Of a stretch of DNA of 64,000 nt, positions 37,283-50,109 are shown one piece after another. A model generated the notes under the pieces. The model was not told the origin of the DNA. It saw only the letters and a list, made by a program, of their open reading frames with translations, and ran no database searches. Location: assembly GCA_050084985.1 (NCBI GenBank), contig JBITNC010000001.1:146692001-146756000 (forward strand), read 5' to 3'. Every line of letters begins with the position of its first letter. Position 1 is the stretch's first letter. Source of the stretch: Nageia nagi. Taxonomy: Eukaryota; Pinophyta. The position numbers and the translations under genes are program-made.

Positions 37283-39339
37283 TGTTAAGAGAAAACTTAG
37301 TTTTTATCAAAAGAAATATTTGTATTAGTGATTATGGTTAGCCTAAAAAAATATTATAATACCCCATTTTACATCAATTGTAATCAAAATTGGAAACAAG
37401 TTATTTTTCCAAAAGGTGTAGTGGGTTTTGTTTGTAGCTAATTCTTTACCCAAAGAGATTAAACTATGTATTTGATAAGACTATAGTTTTTATGTTACTA
37501 TTTGGTTGTTTATGCACTTTGCACCATTGGAAAGATCTATAATTTCTCTTTCCAATGGTATTTAACTTGTCTAAAGTAGAGTTGTTTACTTCTTATTGTA
37601 GGAATCTCAAAAACCCTTTCTAGTCTTTTCAAAACTATAAAAAGGGGCAAGTTGACATATTGAATTGATTATAACTTTTTTTGTATATACTTATTTTTGT
37701 AAGTATTGTATCATTTGAAAGTATGTTTTATATACTATTCAAAATGTAAATATATTTAAAAATAGAGTTTGAATATTTTCTTAAATCTGATCTACAAAAC
37801 TAGAGTATAGGAAGATTGTAAAAGAGAGCATTAAACCTTTTTATTAGTTGAAATAGTAACTTGCTTTTATTATTGTATTAAATGATAATATGGATACATA
37901 TATGCATTTATATGTCTGAATAAAGTATTTAGCATTATTAAATAATATGAAAACAACATAGGCAGACAAGATGCAATTATGTTGTTGAGATAGTAACTTG
38001 GATTACTAGTTGAAGACTTGCATTATTATTGAGAAAGTTGTATTATTGGTTGAAATACATTTATAATACCATACATATTGGATTATTTATACTGATTAAT
38101 TTTTTTATTTTTAAATAAGTGATTATATTATTATAGTATACATTGTAAACATTTAAAAGTTAATGTCTTGATAAAGACTTGCATACTATTGATGTTTGTT
38201 CATTTGTGATACTATCATGATATCTATGGTAGATATATGTTATGGGATACTTCCATATTGGATGGTATCTAAATATTTATAGATATGTAATGCATAGTAT
38301 ATTTGTTTAAGCTCTTCTCATATTATAGTGATGTACTCTATGTACTGATATGAGTTTAGCATTTTTACATCATTGTCTACTTACATGTAATTTATTTGTA
38401 GCAAATTGTATTAGTGATGCTTGTATCATAAAGATGATTTTGAGTATTGAGTAGGATATTGATATACCCTTGAATTGAGGGTTCTTTGAGTAAAATATCT
38501 CAAGATGGTATAACCTAGGATTAATGCAATGATTGAGTTGGCACAAGTTGTTTAATGTTGGTTATTATTATGACTTCTTAAGATAATAAAGCAAATTGAG
38601 ATGCCTCTAATGGTAACATAGTGAAGCTCATGGTATTAGCTTGATGCTTACACTTTGACTAGTTATAGGGTCTATATATGAATGATGATCTTTTGGTGCA
38701 TGGTGGATCATTTTGTGTTGGATCCTTAGTACTTGATGTTGCACTTGTAATGGATTGATGATACCTTGTATTGGTTTATCTCATTGGTTTTTTTTATGTG
38801 ATTGGGTAACTGTATATGGCATTTTATGCATTGTTGAAAATTGCCTTGAAATCTCTTTGATGTATGAGATCACATATTGTACAAAATCAACTATTTGGTT
38901 GGATGGTACATGGATAAGATCATGAAGATCTTGATTTAACTATAACTTAAGATTAAGGAAGTAAGTACATTTTTGTAGATTAGATTTGTAATATTTGTTA
39001 TGGTAATAATAAATATTATTAGGTAGCATAGCTACCAAGGGTTTACCTAAGTGAAAATGTCTAGGCTTTTTCCTAAGCTTAGCTCAAACTTTTGGTTTGG
39101 GAATGCCTTGATGATTGGATTATTTTGCTTCAATTTTTTTAAAATTGTATGATTATCATGATTAATGGATATGTATGAGTAAAATAAATGATTGTTTGGT
39201 TTCAATCAATATGAATGCATGGTAAATTTATGCTTTATGAGAAATAAATCAAACACAAATGAACCTTATCACCTAATGTTTGACTAAACTTTAGTGGTCC
39301 AATGAAACATTTTATGGTTGGAATTTTTAGTTTCTTACA
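37283..39339 (+). repeat. LTR of element A, block copy 1 (2057 bp)
   Basis: TGTTAAGAGAAAAC...GTTTCTTACA with the PBS directly after. It is collinear with the other three A LTRs. Confidence 0.8.
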
Positions 39340-39352
39340 TTGGTATCAGAGC
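39340..39352 (+). other. Primer-binding site of element A, block copy 1
   Basis: TTGGTATCAGAGC is a perfect match to the common plant initiator tRNA-Met site and the best preserved of the four A copies. Confidence 0.85.
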
Positions 39353-40597
39353 TTAAGTTAAAATACTTGGACCTATTGGGCTAACTAGCTTTTGTAAGTA
39401 TGTGACAGGTTTAGGTATTCTTGATGATGCATATAGGTATGAACATCATGAAAGAAGATTGATTATTTAAAAAATTAATTTTCATTCTTACTTTGACAAA
39501 TTTTACATGTGGAGTGATATTTACAATTACTTTTCTTAATTATTTAGCCATATTTTGACTAGATGCTAACTTTATGGTTATCCTTTCCTACATTGGAAAT
39601 GATTATTGTGAAATAATGTAATACATACTTATATGCTGATAGCCATGTTTGATGTTGAGAATATAGATACTTTGGATCTAAAGTACTTAAAGAAATAGGG
39701 CTATGCTAAAGATATTGCCATAAATTTTAAGATATAAGGATGTTATATTCTTGACATGTTGAACTGTTATTACTTGAAATTAATGGAAAAGTTGAGAGCT
39801 TGAATAACACTAAGATATTGAATTTAAGAATCTAAATTTGAGTAATTCTAAAATGTTGAATATTTGAGATGAACTAACATTTGATATCAACATTTCTATT
39901 AAAATAGCTTTTATCCTATGATTGCTTTAGCAAAAGAGGTTACAATGAATGTTCACATTTTTATGAAAGATTAGATGTAAATCATGACTTATGGTAATAT
40001 TTATTAGAGGAAACAATTAGATGTTATCAACATATAGTTTTAACAACATTTCAAGAAACATCATGGATAAAAGTATGAATTCTATTCTTTATAAGTGTTA
40101 ATTTTGTTATGAATGTTTAAACAAAATTAGTGTATTTACACTTATAAGTTAGATTTAGGTATTAAATTTGAACAGTATTTTGTTGATGCTTGTACATTTG
40201 TAAAAGCATTTTCCTCTTATCTTTTTGGATTATTTTAAAAATTGGATATATAAAATGATCATGGCTACTAGATGGTGTATGATATGATAATGTTAGTTTC
40301 CATATGACAAGAAAGCACTAGATGTTATCAAAACAAATATTAAGTATAAAGAATCTCACTAGAGTACACATTAAATGGGATATTTTTCATGAGAGGAATA
40401 GTGATACTTGTAGGTTTATAATTAAAGTAATAATGTTGATTTAAAAGCATTTCATCTAGGATTGATGATTGAGAATCAAAAGGATCGAATGTAGGATAAA
40501 TGTTGATTTAAAAGCATTTGTATATAGGATCGATGATGAGATCAAAAGGATCAGATGTAGAGTTCATGGATGGTCATCACTAAAGATATAATTAATA
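39353..40597 (+). mobile_element. Element A internal region, block copy 1
   Basis: It matches 55434-56600 up to about 40495. It then carries a tandem duplication with a period of 67 bp (copies starting at 40434 and 40501) and ends in GTTCATGGATGGTCAT instead of joining ABCG. The inverted copy at 60104-61328 has the same duplication and the same ending. No pol domain is recognised. Confidence 0.6.
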
Positions 40598-40708
40598 TCA
40601 CTATGGTTACATTGGGAATTTAGTGACTATATCACATAGAATTGATTTATTTCCTTTAAATTGGATTTACATAAGTAAAATTTTACTACCCATCTCATAC
40701 GATGATAG
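40598..40708 (+). other. Short linker between A and X2
   Basis: About 110 bp without a partner elsewhere in the window or any coding signal. The equivalent sequence next to X1 would fall in the N gap. Confidence 0.4.
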
Positions 40709-43451
40709 TGAAAAGTGGTAGTGATTGAAAATTTCACTTTTGAAAGTGTTCATGTGACAACACTTTGGACCATTAGTTTGGTTAAATATTCCAAAATATA
40801 ATAATTTTAATTAGGTAATGTATTGAATGAGGAGATTGAAACCTTGGTCAAAACAAGTAGAAAATGTTTTGAAATTTAAAGTTGAGAAAAGTTATTTTCT
40901 TGTGATAATAAATTTTCCTTGAGAAACCCTTTGCAGGTGGAAAAATGTATGTTATGAATTAAGGAATTTAACTTCTTTCTTGGAAGGAAATTTTATTCTT
41001 CTCTTAAAATATTATATGAGATTAAATTTGTCTAGTTTTGAACCAAATTTTTGTTTCTAAATAAGTGTATCATGGAAACCTTAATGTTAAAATTATTTTC
41101 CAACTAAGAAATTATTTTAAAACCCTAGGGAGAATTAGGTAAAATATTCTTGAACTAGGAGAATACAATGAGTTTTATTTTCTAATGTGTCTCTTGGAAG
41201 TGAAAATATGTGCTAAAAATCAAGTTTGTAACTCCTCTCTTTGTCAAAACATGTTTTGATTTATTCAAAAGAATTATTTGTCCAAGGAAAATAGTAAATT
41301 ATTGGAAGATAACTAATTGAATCCTTAGAATTTCATGGTTGAAATTGTTTAAGAACATGAAAGTTGAAATTTTAGCTAATATTTGAATTCCTTTAGATAA
41401 TTATGATAGAAATTTATATGCATTTTAGAAATACTATTTGGGCATATTATAAGCACCTAAGTCCTGTATTAAAAGAATCCTAATGTGAATCATTTCAAAT
41501 TTATTTGTGCAAAGCATTTTCTCATGTAGTTAATGAATAAAGGAATAAGTTTAATTCAAAGTATAAATTTTTCATTTTCAATGGCTATTGTGAGAAGATA
41601 AAAGCCTATAGGATTTACAATCATAAAACTAGGAAGCCTATTCTATCAAAAGATATCATTTTTATGAAGGGGAGGTTTATATAGTCTAAAAATATATATG
41701 TTGATGATGGAACCATTTTAGAGAATCATTCAAGTTCTTCTATTTGAATAATATGCAATAAAATATTAAACTAGGTGGGTAAAATTATGGGCAATCTACT
41801 TCTTCTAGATCTAATGCTAGTATAGGTCCAACACCAACAATGGGGGTAGCACCAACATCTTATTTTTCCACTAGTCCTCCTTCAAGAAGTATATAAAATA
41901 GTCCAAGAAAAATAAATCTAGCCCTTATTCCAATGATGATTCATCTAACATTTTTTCTGAAGTGATATGAACAATAAGGAGGTTAAAGCACTTCAAATCC
42001 ATCCACCCTATCAACTATTGGATAAACATTTTTAAACAAGGATGACTAGATTCCAAGCTAAAGAAGTGGATTAAGTTATTCAAATACTTGAGAATATGCA
42101 CATGTATGGAGATGAAGGTGATGGTGAACCTAAGGTGATATGATAAACTATGCTTTGCTTTCTACTACTATATTTTAGCCTTGTTTCTGTGAACATTCTT
42201 TTACTAATAATTTTTTGTTGCAATTTATGAAGGATGAAATCAATTCCATTGTTAGAAATGATACTTGGGAGTTGTGTGAGATTTTGAGAGGAAAGAAGGG
42301 TTTCTAATCCAAATGGGTCTACAATACTAAATATAATAGGGATTGTACTATTCAAATATTTAAATCAAGTTTGGTTGCTAATAAATCCACATAGAAATAC
42401 GAGATTGATCATTAAGATATATTTGCTCCTATAGCAAGATAAAAATTGTTAGAATGGTACTTTCCTTTGATATTCATCAATATTAACTATACATCATATA
42501 CATGTCAAAATTGCATTCCTACATGGGTACTTATATGAGGACATTTATGTGCAAATACCTTAAGGTTTTGAGGTAAAAGGGAAGGAGAATTTTATGTACA
42601 AGTTGAAGAAGGTAGTGTAAAGTATTAAGAAAGCTCCAAGAGCTTGGTAAACTAAAATTAGTGGCTACTTTCATGAGAGTGGCTTCAACAGGAGAAAATT
42701 TGAACCTACCTTATATATCAAGAAAGAAGATAGGGAATTCTAGTTGTGGGTTTCAATATGAATGACTTGTTTTATATGGGTAGCATCTCTATTTTGAATG
42801 AGAGATTCAAGGTTCATATAATGCAAGAGTTTGAAATAAAATATTTTGGGATAATAAACTATTTTATTGGTAAAGAAGTATATCAAAATAATAACATAAT
42901 ATTTATTTATTAAATAAAATATGAAATTGATTTACTATCAAATAAGTATGGGATGAAAGTTGTAAATTAATCCCTACACTTTTTGCACATATTGTACTAT
43001 TGTGTAAAGATGATGGGGATGAGAAAGTAACTCTAAAGGAATTTAGGAGCATTATTCGGATATTTATGTTTCCTACCAATATAAGATTAGATATTGCTTA
43101 TGTTATCTCAATGGTTTAAAGGTATATGAGTGATCCATCTTTATTGCATTTGAAGGTTGCAAATAATATTCTATAGTATGTGAAGAGTAATCTTGATTAT
43201 GGGATCCATTACTTTCAATCTAAGAGAATAGAGCTATTTGGTTTTACTTATTCAGATTGGGAAAAAAGTTTAGATGATTGAATATCTACTTATGGTAATT
43301 AGTTTTTATTAGGATTTTGATTAATCACATGGAACTTGAAGAAGTAGGGATCAATGGCACTCTCCTCACTTGAAGCAAAATATATAACACTCACTTTTGT
43401 AGGTTCTTAAGCATTATGGCTTCAAGAGATTTTGGAGGAGATAGGTAAAAT
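40709..43451 (+). pseudogene. Copia element X2: integrase end, RT and partial RNase H, interrupted
   Basis: Collinear with X1 (12877 onward). A stretch of about 690 bp at about 40860-41550 is absent from X1. The integrase end is visible near 41600 (GYCEKIKAYRIYNHKTRKP-like). RT starts near 42228 with MKDEINSIVRNDTWELCE, and the NDTWELCE phrase is clear. The polymerase box reads NMND. RNase H is broken off at 43451, where a Z LTR begins, so the C-terminal end and the X2 3' LTR are missing. The minus-strand frame 42080-42355 is antisense to RT and not a gene. Confidence 0.8.
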
Positions 43452-43810
43452 TGTTAACATAGAGTTCATAAGACACTCATCTCATGCTCTATAAGTAGTA
43501 GTTATAATAATGTAGGAGAAATTTTAATTAAGTTTATTGGAAATTAGTCCATTTTCTCTTCCTATAGATTGCATAATTGTTAGAAAATTATTATAATATT
43601 AGTTTGTCTATCATTATGAAAATTATTATTATAAGAAACTTATATATATTTGAATGTGTTCAAAAATTATACTATATTATATATTATGTTCAAAAATTAT
43701 GGTTTGCTATCACTCTTTTATTTTTAAAAAGTAGGGCTTTATCTAATTATCTTGATCTATTTATGTAATATTAATTCTATAATATTATTATTTTTCTTTT
43801 TGCACCTTCA
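43452..43810 (+). repeat. LTR of element Z inside X2 (359 bp)
   Basis: It begins TGTTAACATAGAG directly after the X2 RNase H region and ends TGCACCTTCA. The junction with coding sequence gives the Z LTR start. The 63-codon frame 43577-43768 is LTR sequence only. Confidence 0.8.
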
Positions 43811-43811
43811 A

Positions 43812-43825
43812 TTGGTATAAGAGCC
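43812..43825 (+). other. Primer-binding site of element Z, copy in block 1
   Basis: TTGGTATAAGAGCC, identical to the site at 16316-16329. Confidence 0.8.
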
Positions 43826-44778
43826 TATGGTTGGCTAAGTGAAGAAAAATCTAGGAACAAGAGTAACAAGGTAAGATAAATCCTAAATCTATTCTCCTTC
43901 AATTTCTATAATTTTTGTAATGAATTGTTTATTTTAATAAAAAGAATTTCTTTTGTTTTGTTAAAACAAATGTACAAGATTCCCTTTTCTTTTTTTGAGA
44001 TATCTCTATTTTATTTACAAAAGATCCCTATTTTTTAATATATGATTATTTATTTTTAATTCAATAATTTTATTATTTTAATTTGATGTGATATACATAC
44101 ACAAATTTTTTAAATATTATCTATTTTTTATTAAAAAGTATGTACATCATGTAAGAACATAGCCCTCGAGGCCTATGCCTTACACAACTTAGGTAACATA
44201 AGGGTATAACCTAGGTGGGGTATACACCATACCAATAAGGGAAATGACACCTGATCACTCAAATTACCCTAGGGAAAGTCATTTGAAGTCCACCTTAATG
44301 GTGAGATTTGGGATCTAGCCAGGGAAGTCAATATTCAAAGGATGAATAGAAATAAAATTGGTTTCAATGGATATTACTATCCTTCATCTGTAGCTCATTA
44401 AATCCTATGGGTACAATAGATATTTATAATAGTGGGGGGCTTAGAGGCCTAGAATGATGGATATATTGATAGAATAACATTGATTGTACATAATTTGATT
44501 TTTTTATGTTTGAATTATGAATCCCATCTTAGCTCAACCTTTTATCATGTTATCCTATAATTGGACTTGGTAAATGAGGCCTTATCTTAGCCTCATTGGA
44601 GAACTTAGAAAATATTCCTTAACATATGGATATATATTTTAAGGTGGTAAAAATGTAAGTGTATAAATAATCTTATACACCACTAAGTTATAAGAGATTT
44701 CCCTACTTTATGGTTGAATGGTTTATTTGTACAGTGATAAAAGTATCTGCTAGAGAAATGGGTTTCAAATCCTCAAAT
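43826..44778 (+). mobile_element. Element Z leader, truncated
   Basis: It matches 16330-17260, including the CAAGGTAAG donor-like site and the conserved GC-richer patch (about 44150-44340). It is then cut at AAATCCTC, where the Y2 LTR fragment begins. This is the seam between the two 16-kb block copies. Confidence 0.65.
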
Positions 44779-45044
44779 CTATAGTTATTCATTATTTTTT
44801 ATTATTAATTATTGTATTATATGCCTATTGAGTTTTGTAGGTTGTAGCTTTAAGGTTTCTTTTATTTTCTCCATTACTGTATCATAGTTTGGGTTGTTAT
44901 TTCCTCTATTCGTAATCTCCTTATTTTAGTTAAGTTAGTTCATATATTCCTCTCTAATGTTGATGTTAAATTTATGAATAATATATTCATTTAGTTTATT
45001 CATATATTGAATATTGTATTGTTTGAGTTTTATTATAAACCTTC
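44779..45044 (+). repeat. 5' LTR of copia element Y2, 5'-truncated
   Basis: It matches 28650-28914 of the Y1 5' LTR. The first 175 or so bases are missing at the seam with the Z leader. Confidence 0.75.
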
Positions 45045-45061
45045 TTTTAGTATCAGAACTA
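45045..45061 (+). other. Primer-binding site of Y2
   Basis: TTTTAGTATCAGAACTA is close to the tRNA-Met-type TTTGGTATCAGAACT and better preserved than in Y1. Confidence 0.65.
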
Positions 45062-47985
45062 GTTCTCTTATAAGGTTTGAATTTTTTGATCTTAATAGCA
45101 TTTTACTAAGTTAATTTTTTATATTATTGCTTATGCTATTATGGAAAGAAATTATACAAAATATCTTTCCATTCCAAAATTTATGAGAAAATTATTAGTA
45201 TTAGAGTATTAAATGAAAACTTTGTAGATGGAAAAACATTAATGGAATGTTATGGAGGATGGATATCTTGAACTGGTAGTTTAGAGATTTCAAATAGATG
45301 ATGCTAAATAAATAAAGAGTGAAGATAAAAAGAAGAACTATCTAACACTCTACCATCTTTATTTAGCTCTAGATAAGAGCACATTTCCAAGGATTACAAG
45401 CTATAAGTTAGCTACTAAAGCTTGGAAAGCATTACAAGAAGGTTACCAAGGTAGTAACTAAGTAAAAGAGATCACATTTGCAAATCTTGATAAGGGAGTT
45501 GAGAACTTGAGGATGAAATAGAATAAGGTATCTAAATATTACTTTATTAGAGTGATTATAGTTTTTAATAAGATGGCCACTCTTAGAAAGTAAAATTAAA
45601 AATCCTATAATAATCAAAAGGATTTTGAAAACACTCACTTCTAAGTGGGATAACATAAATATTATCACTAAGGAAAATAAAATTTGACCATGCTTAAATT
45701 AAATCATCTCACTAGCTCTCTCATGTCCCATGAGGAGACACTATAGGGGATTGCAAGTGAAATAAATAAAGAAAAATTATCTCTAGCATCAATATTGGGG
45801 CTAGTATTAATGCTGAGAAAATAACATAAAAATGGTCGAGTAAGAAGCCAAAAATCCTCCAAATAAAGATGTGGATAATGTTAAGGTGGTTTTGCTCATT
45901 GTTGAGGATGACAAAGAGGTAACAAGAAAAATATACAATGTTACCACTACAATAATTTGGTCATTTTGAGAGGGAGTGTAGACTCAAACAAGGCAATGAA
46001 GGGAGGTATAAAAGCTATGGAGAGGAAAAGGATCCTATTGAAAAAATGTTATTTCTATCTTGTAATCAAGATGAGAAGAACCTGTAAGAGACTTTCTTTC
46101 TTGATATAAGGTGTTCAAACTATATGACTAACAATAGGGAGATTTTCACTTCCTTAGACCACTCCTACAGTATAACATTAGGCTTGGTGATAAAAAATAC
46201 TTGACTTTTACAGAAAAGGATGTAATAGAACTGGCAAACTAATGAAATAAATAAGAAGGTAAATGATATTTATTATAGTTCAATTATGAAGCATAATTTA
46301 TTGAGTATAGGAAAAAATCTTAGAGAGGAACTATAAATTAGTTTTTGAGGATGGAAAGTATATCATTTATAGCAAGAATAATGGGAATAAGTTAGTCACT
46401 ATTATTCCCATGAAAAAGAATAGGTTGCTTCCCTTAAAGTATGGAGTTGAAAGGAAAAACTTGTAAATGTGGTTGCATATGGAATTATAGTTAAAAAATA
46501 AAATTGATTATTGCATAACAGATTTGGCCACTTGAACTATGGGTGCATGAAATTGTTAACATCTCATTAGATAATGTGTGGTTTTCTAAATTGAAGTACT
46601 CAAAAGTTATTTGCAAAGGGTGTTCTCTTGAGAAGCATGTTAGGAAGAGATTTACTAAAGGGGAAGCATATAAGGCCTAATACCTATTACAGGTAATTCA
46701 CTTAGATATTTGTAGGCCTATGCAAACTCAAAGTTTAGGTAGGAACTCTTACAAGTTTCTTACCTTCATTGATATTAACTCTCAAATATGTTGGGTCTTC
46801 CTCCATAAATATAAAGATGAAGTATTTCAACATTTCAAGATTTCAAAAATTTATAGAGAATTGATATATATAATTAAATATTTGATTACTAACCATGATA
46901 AAGAGTTTTTCTCCAATGACCTTTTATATCAAGAAAGAAGGTAATGAAATTCTAATTATGGGTTTCAATACAAATGACTTGATTTATATGGGTGGAATCT
47001 CTATTTTGAATGAGAGATTCAAGGCTCATATAATCTAAGAGTTTTGCAATGAACAATTTTGGTATAATACACTATTTTATTGCTAAATAGGTATATCAAA
47101 ATAATAGGTATAATCTTTATTTATTAAATAAAATATGCAACTGATTTGCTATCAATGACATATGGGATGGAAAGTTGTAAATTAATTCCTACACTTGTTG
47201 CTCATTTTGTACTATTGTGTAAATATGATGGGGATAAGAAACTAATTTTAAAGGAATTTAGGAGAATTATTTGAATCCTTATGTTTCTTACCAATATAGG
47301 ATCGAATATTGCTTATGTTCTCTAAATGGTTTCAAGCTATATGAGTGATCCATATTTATTGAATTTGAAGGTTGTAAAGAATATTCTAAGGTTTTGAAGA
47401 TTAATATTAATTATGGGATTGATTAATTTCATTTGAGATAATGGAGGTATTTGATTTTAGTGATCCAGATTGGGGAAAAAGTTTAGATGATCGAATATTT
47501 AATTCTGGTAAATAGTTTTTATTAGGAACTAAACTGATCACATGGAGCTAAAAGAAGCAAGGATCAATGGCACTTCCTCAATTTGAAGCAAAATATATAA
47601 TACTCACTTTCATAGGTTCTTAAGCATTATGGATTCAAGAGATTTTGGGGGAGATAAATCATAAGCAAGATAAACCTACTTTACTATTTTGTGAAAACTT
47701 CAGTACCATTCACTTGGCACAACATCTAGTCCATCATAGTAGATCAAGTATTTGAATTTAAATATCATTTTATTCATGATATGGTGGAGAATATACTAAT
47801 TAAACTAAGATATTTAGCACTTATAATCAACTAGTAGATGCATTTATAAAAGAAATGGCTAAATATGATTTTTTGAAGTGGAGAAACTCCCTTATGATTC
47901 TAGTTAGCATTAAGGAGTATTTATAAAAGGAGTCACTAAATATCATTTTTTAAAGTTAAAAAAATAACTTTTGAACCAATGCCAA
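45062..47985 (+). pseudogene. Copia element Y2 internal region: gag, protease, integrase part, RT/RNase H end
   Basis: Collinear with Y1 28932-31842 at an offset of about 16.1 kb, with scattered one-base indels. The gag region is near 45180-45780, and the zinc knuckle region near 45940 is damaged by a deletion. The protease catalytic region reads LDIRCSN (D-T-G lost). The integrase frame 46720-46944 carries TQSLGRNSYKFLTFIDI and LITNHDKEFFSND, where the second catalytic Asp is Asn. It then meets the RT piece out of frame at the same deletion junction as Y1 and Y0 (about 46922). RT/RNase H remnants continue to the LTR. It is inactive. Confidence 0.82.
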
Positions 47986-48409
47986 TGCTCCTATCTAACA
48001 CTTAGCATCTATGGTATAGTTCTTATTAGAATGCTTCTTGAGGTGTTACTTATAATTTTTTTTGTAATTGTAATTTATATGTAATGTGAGAATCCTACTT
48101 GTAACCAATTGATCATTAATCTTAGGGTTGAGGTATACTTAGGATAGTTATTCATTCTTTTGATTATTGATTATCATATAGGATGAGTATTGAGCTATTG
48201 TTTGCTCTAGCTTTAAGTTTTCTTTTATTTTCTCCACTGCTATATCACAATTTCGGTTGCATTGCCACTATTTGTAATCTCCTTATTTTAGTTAATATAG
48301 TTCATATATTCACCTCTATTATTTATCTATATTTTATGAAGGATAGTTCTATTTATTTTTCTTCATATCTTCAATATTGATGTTGTTTGAGTTTATATTA
48401 TAAACCTCA
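47986..48409 (+). repeat. 3' LTR of copia element Y2
   Basis: It matches 31843-32266 almost base for base and ends ...TATAAACCTCA. The 65-codon frame 48183-48380 is LTR sequence. Confidence 0.75.
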
Positions 48410-48735
48410 ATATTTAGTATTCAGTATTTATATTAAAAATTACATATATAATATTGGTACTTTAGGATATATTATATAATAGTGTATAATAATAAAATAG
48501 ACATATTATGTTATTATGTGTTGAATAATATTTTATTTATTATTAAATAATAAATTAACTAGATTATTGCATCTTTTTTGAATTGAGTAAAACTGGGTGA
48601 GTTAGCTTTGAGATTCTTGTTGATGGTAATGTGATAGGCTTGCATATATTTGTGTGTAGCATACCTAAGGTGGATTTTGGCATATGTGTGGTGGAACATA
48701 GCATGAAAAGTGGCATGTTATTATAGTGGTGAAAC
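48410..48735 (+). repeat. Spacer E, block copy 2
   Basis: Same spacer as in block copy 1 (32267-32595), non-coding. Confidence 0.55.
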
Positions 48736-49058
48736 TGTTAACTTATAGTTCATGAGACACTCATCTCATGCTCTCTATGTAGTACTTATAATAATGTAGG
48801 ATAAATTTCTAATTAAGTTATATTGGAAATTAATCCATTCTTATCTTCCTATAGATTGCATAAATGTTAAGAAAATTATTATAATATTGGTTTGGTATCA
48901 TTATGAAAATTATTATTATAATAAAGCTATATATATTATGAATGTGTTCAAAACTTATGGTTTGCTATCATTCTTTTAATTTTCAAAAAGTAGGGTTTTA
49001 TCTTATTATCTTGATTTGTTGATGTAATATTACTTCTATAATATTATTATTTTTATTA
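48736..49058 (+). repeat. Truncated Z LTR, block copy 2
   Basis: It starts TGTTAACTTATAG and stops at the inverted G LTR, at the same place as at 32911 and 9567. Confidence 0.7.
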
Positions 49059-50109
49059 CTTATTTACAATCATATAACTTATTAAATACCTCAAAAATAG
49101 GACTAATTTAATTAGGCAAAAGAATGTAAAATAATGCTCCTTGACTTAAATACAGAAGAGAGACCTCTTTTCTTCATGTAAATCTACACCCAAGCTTGAG
49201 AATAATAAAAATGAAATAATAAAATATAGATTGGTAGGTATTTTTCTAATGCTCTACTCATTTATTTATAACTAAAGGGGTTCAAATGTGTCCAAATGGA
49301 TGTCTCCTCACACCTTTAATAAGTTTTGGGGTAGGTTTGCTTTAATTTATTGATGATTGAAATGGTATTAATACTTTGAAATCTTTTTTATTAACTAACA
49401 AATTATTGCCTACTATTATCCACACCTAACACAAAAAACATAAAACTAAGTAGGGTTATTACTCCATTATTTTGCTACCCATTAAATATCTTGTAATACC
49501 ATAAGGGAGACCTTAGTCTCTATCTAATAGTGTTTTAACTATTAGCCCTATGTGGTAATAATATAACACTCATATTCAACTTTTACCCCATTAAATTTAT
49601 GTTTCTAACCTTATATAAATTTTTAGATTTAAATAAGGTATATTTATTTTTCCCTTCATTTAAAAATTTGAATTTAAAAAATACCAAACAAGGGAAAGCA
49701 CATTTTACTTACAATGGTCACCTCATCCTATAGGACAAGATTAATCCACATACATTATCAAACATAATTTCATCAAAAAATTGATAGTCATATAATTATT
49801 CTATATGTAACTACATGATTTATCATAGTCATAGGGTGTGTTATTTATTCAATGCTAATCATTTTCTCCTCTAACCCTTTCATTCCCATCACTAATTCAC
49901 CTTTAGTTTGTTGGGTCTTCAATTTCTCCTTTCATTTTGCAGTAACTTGTTACTTGCATCATAATATCTTGAAGCTAGCACTAACTCAATACTAATAATA
50001 CACATTTCCACTTAAAATTGATCATCACATAGCAATAATTTAAACATAGTTTCATTCACATCCTTGATGGTGCTCAAGGTCAACTAGTGTCATTGGGTGG
50101 GTCATTATA
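49059..50109 (-). repeat. LTR of element G, block copy 2
   Basis: Matches 32912-33962 and, inverted, 8520-9566. On the minus strand the TG start has changed to TA (TATAATGACCC). Confidence 0.65.

Noticed and set aside
42080-42355. 91-codon minus-strand open frame
   Set aside because: It is antisense to the X2 reverse transcriptase start, which has clear family motifs on the plus strand.
45432-45668. 78-codon minus-strand open frame
   Set aside because: It is antisense to the Y2 gag. The sense strand carries the recognisable copia gag phrases.
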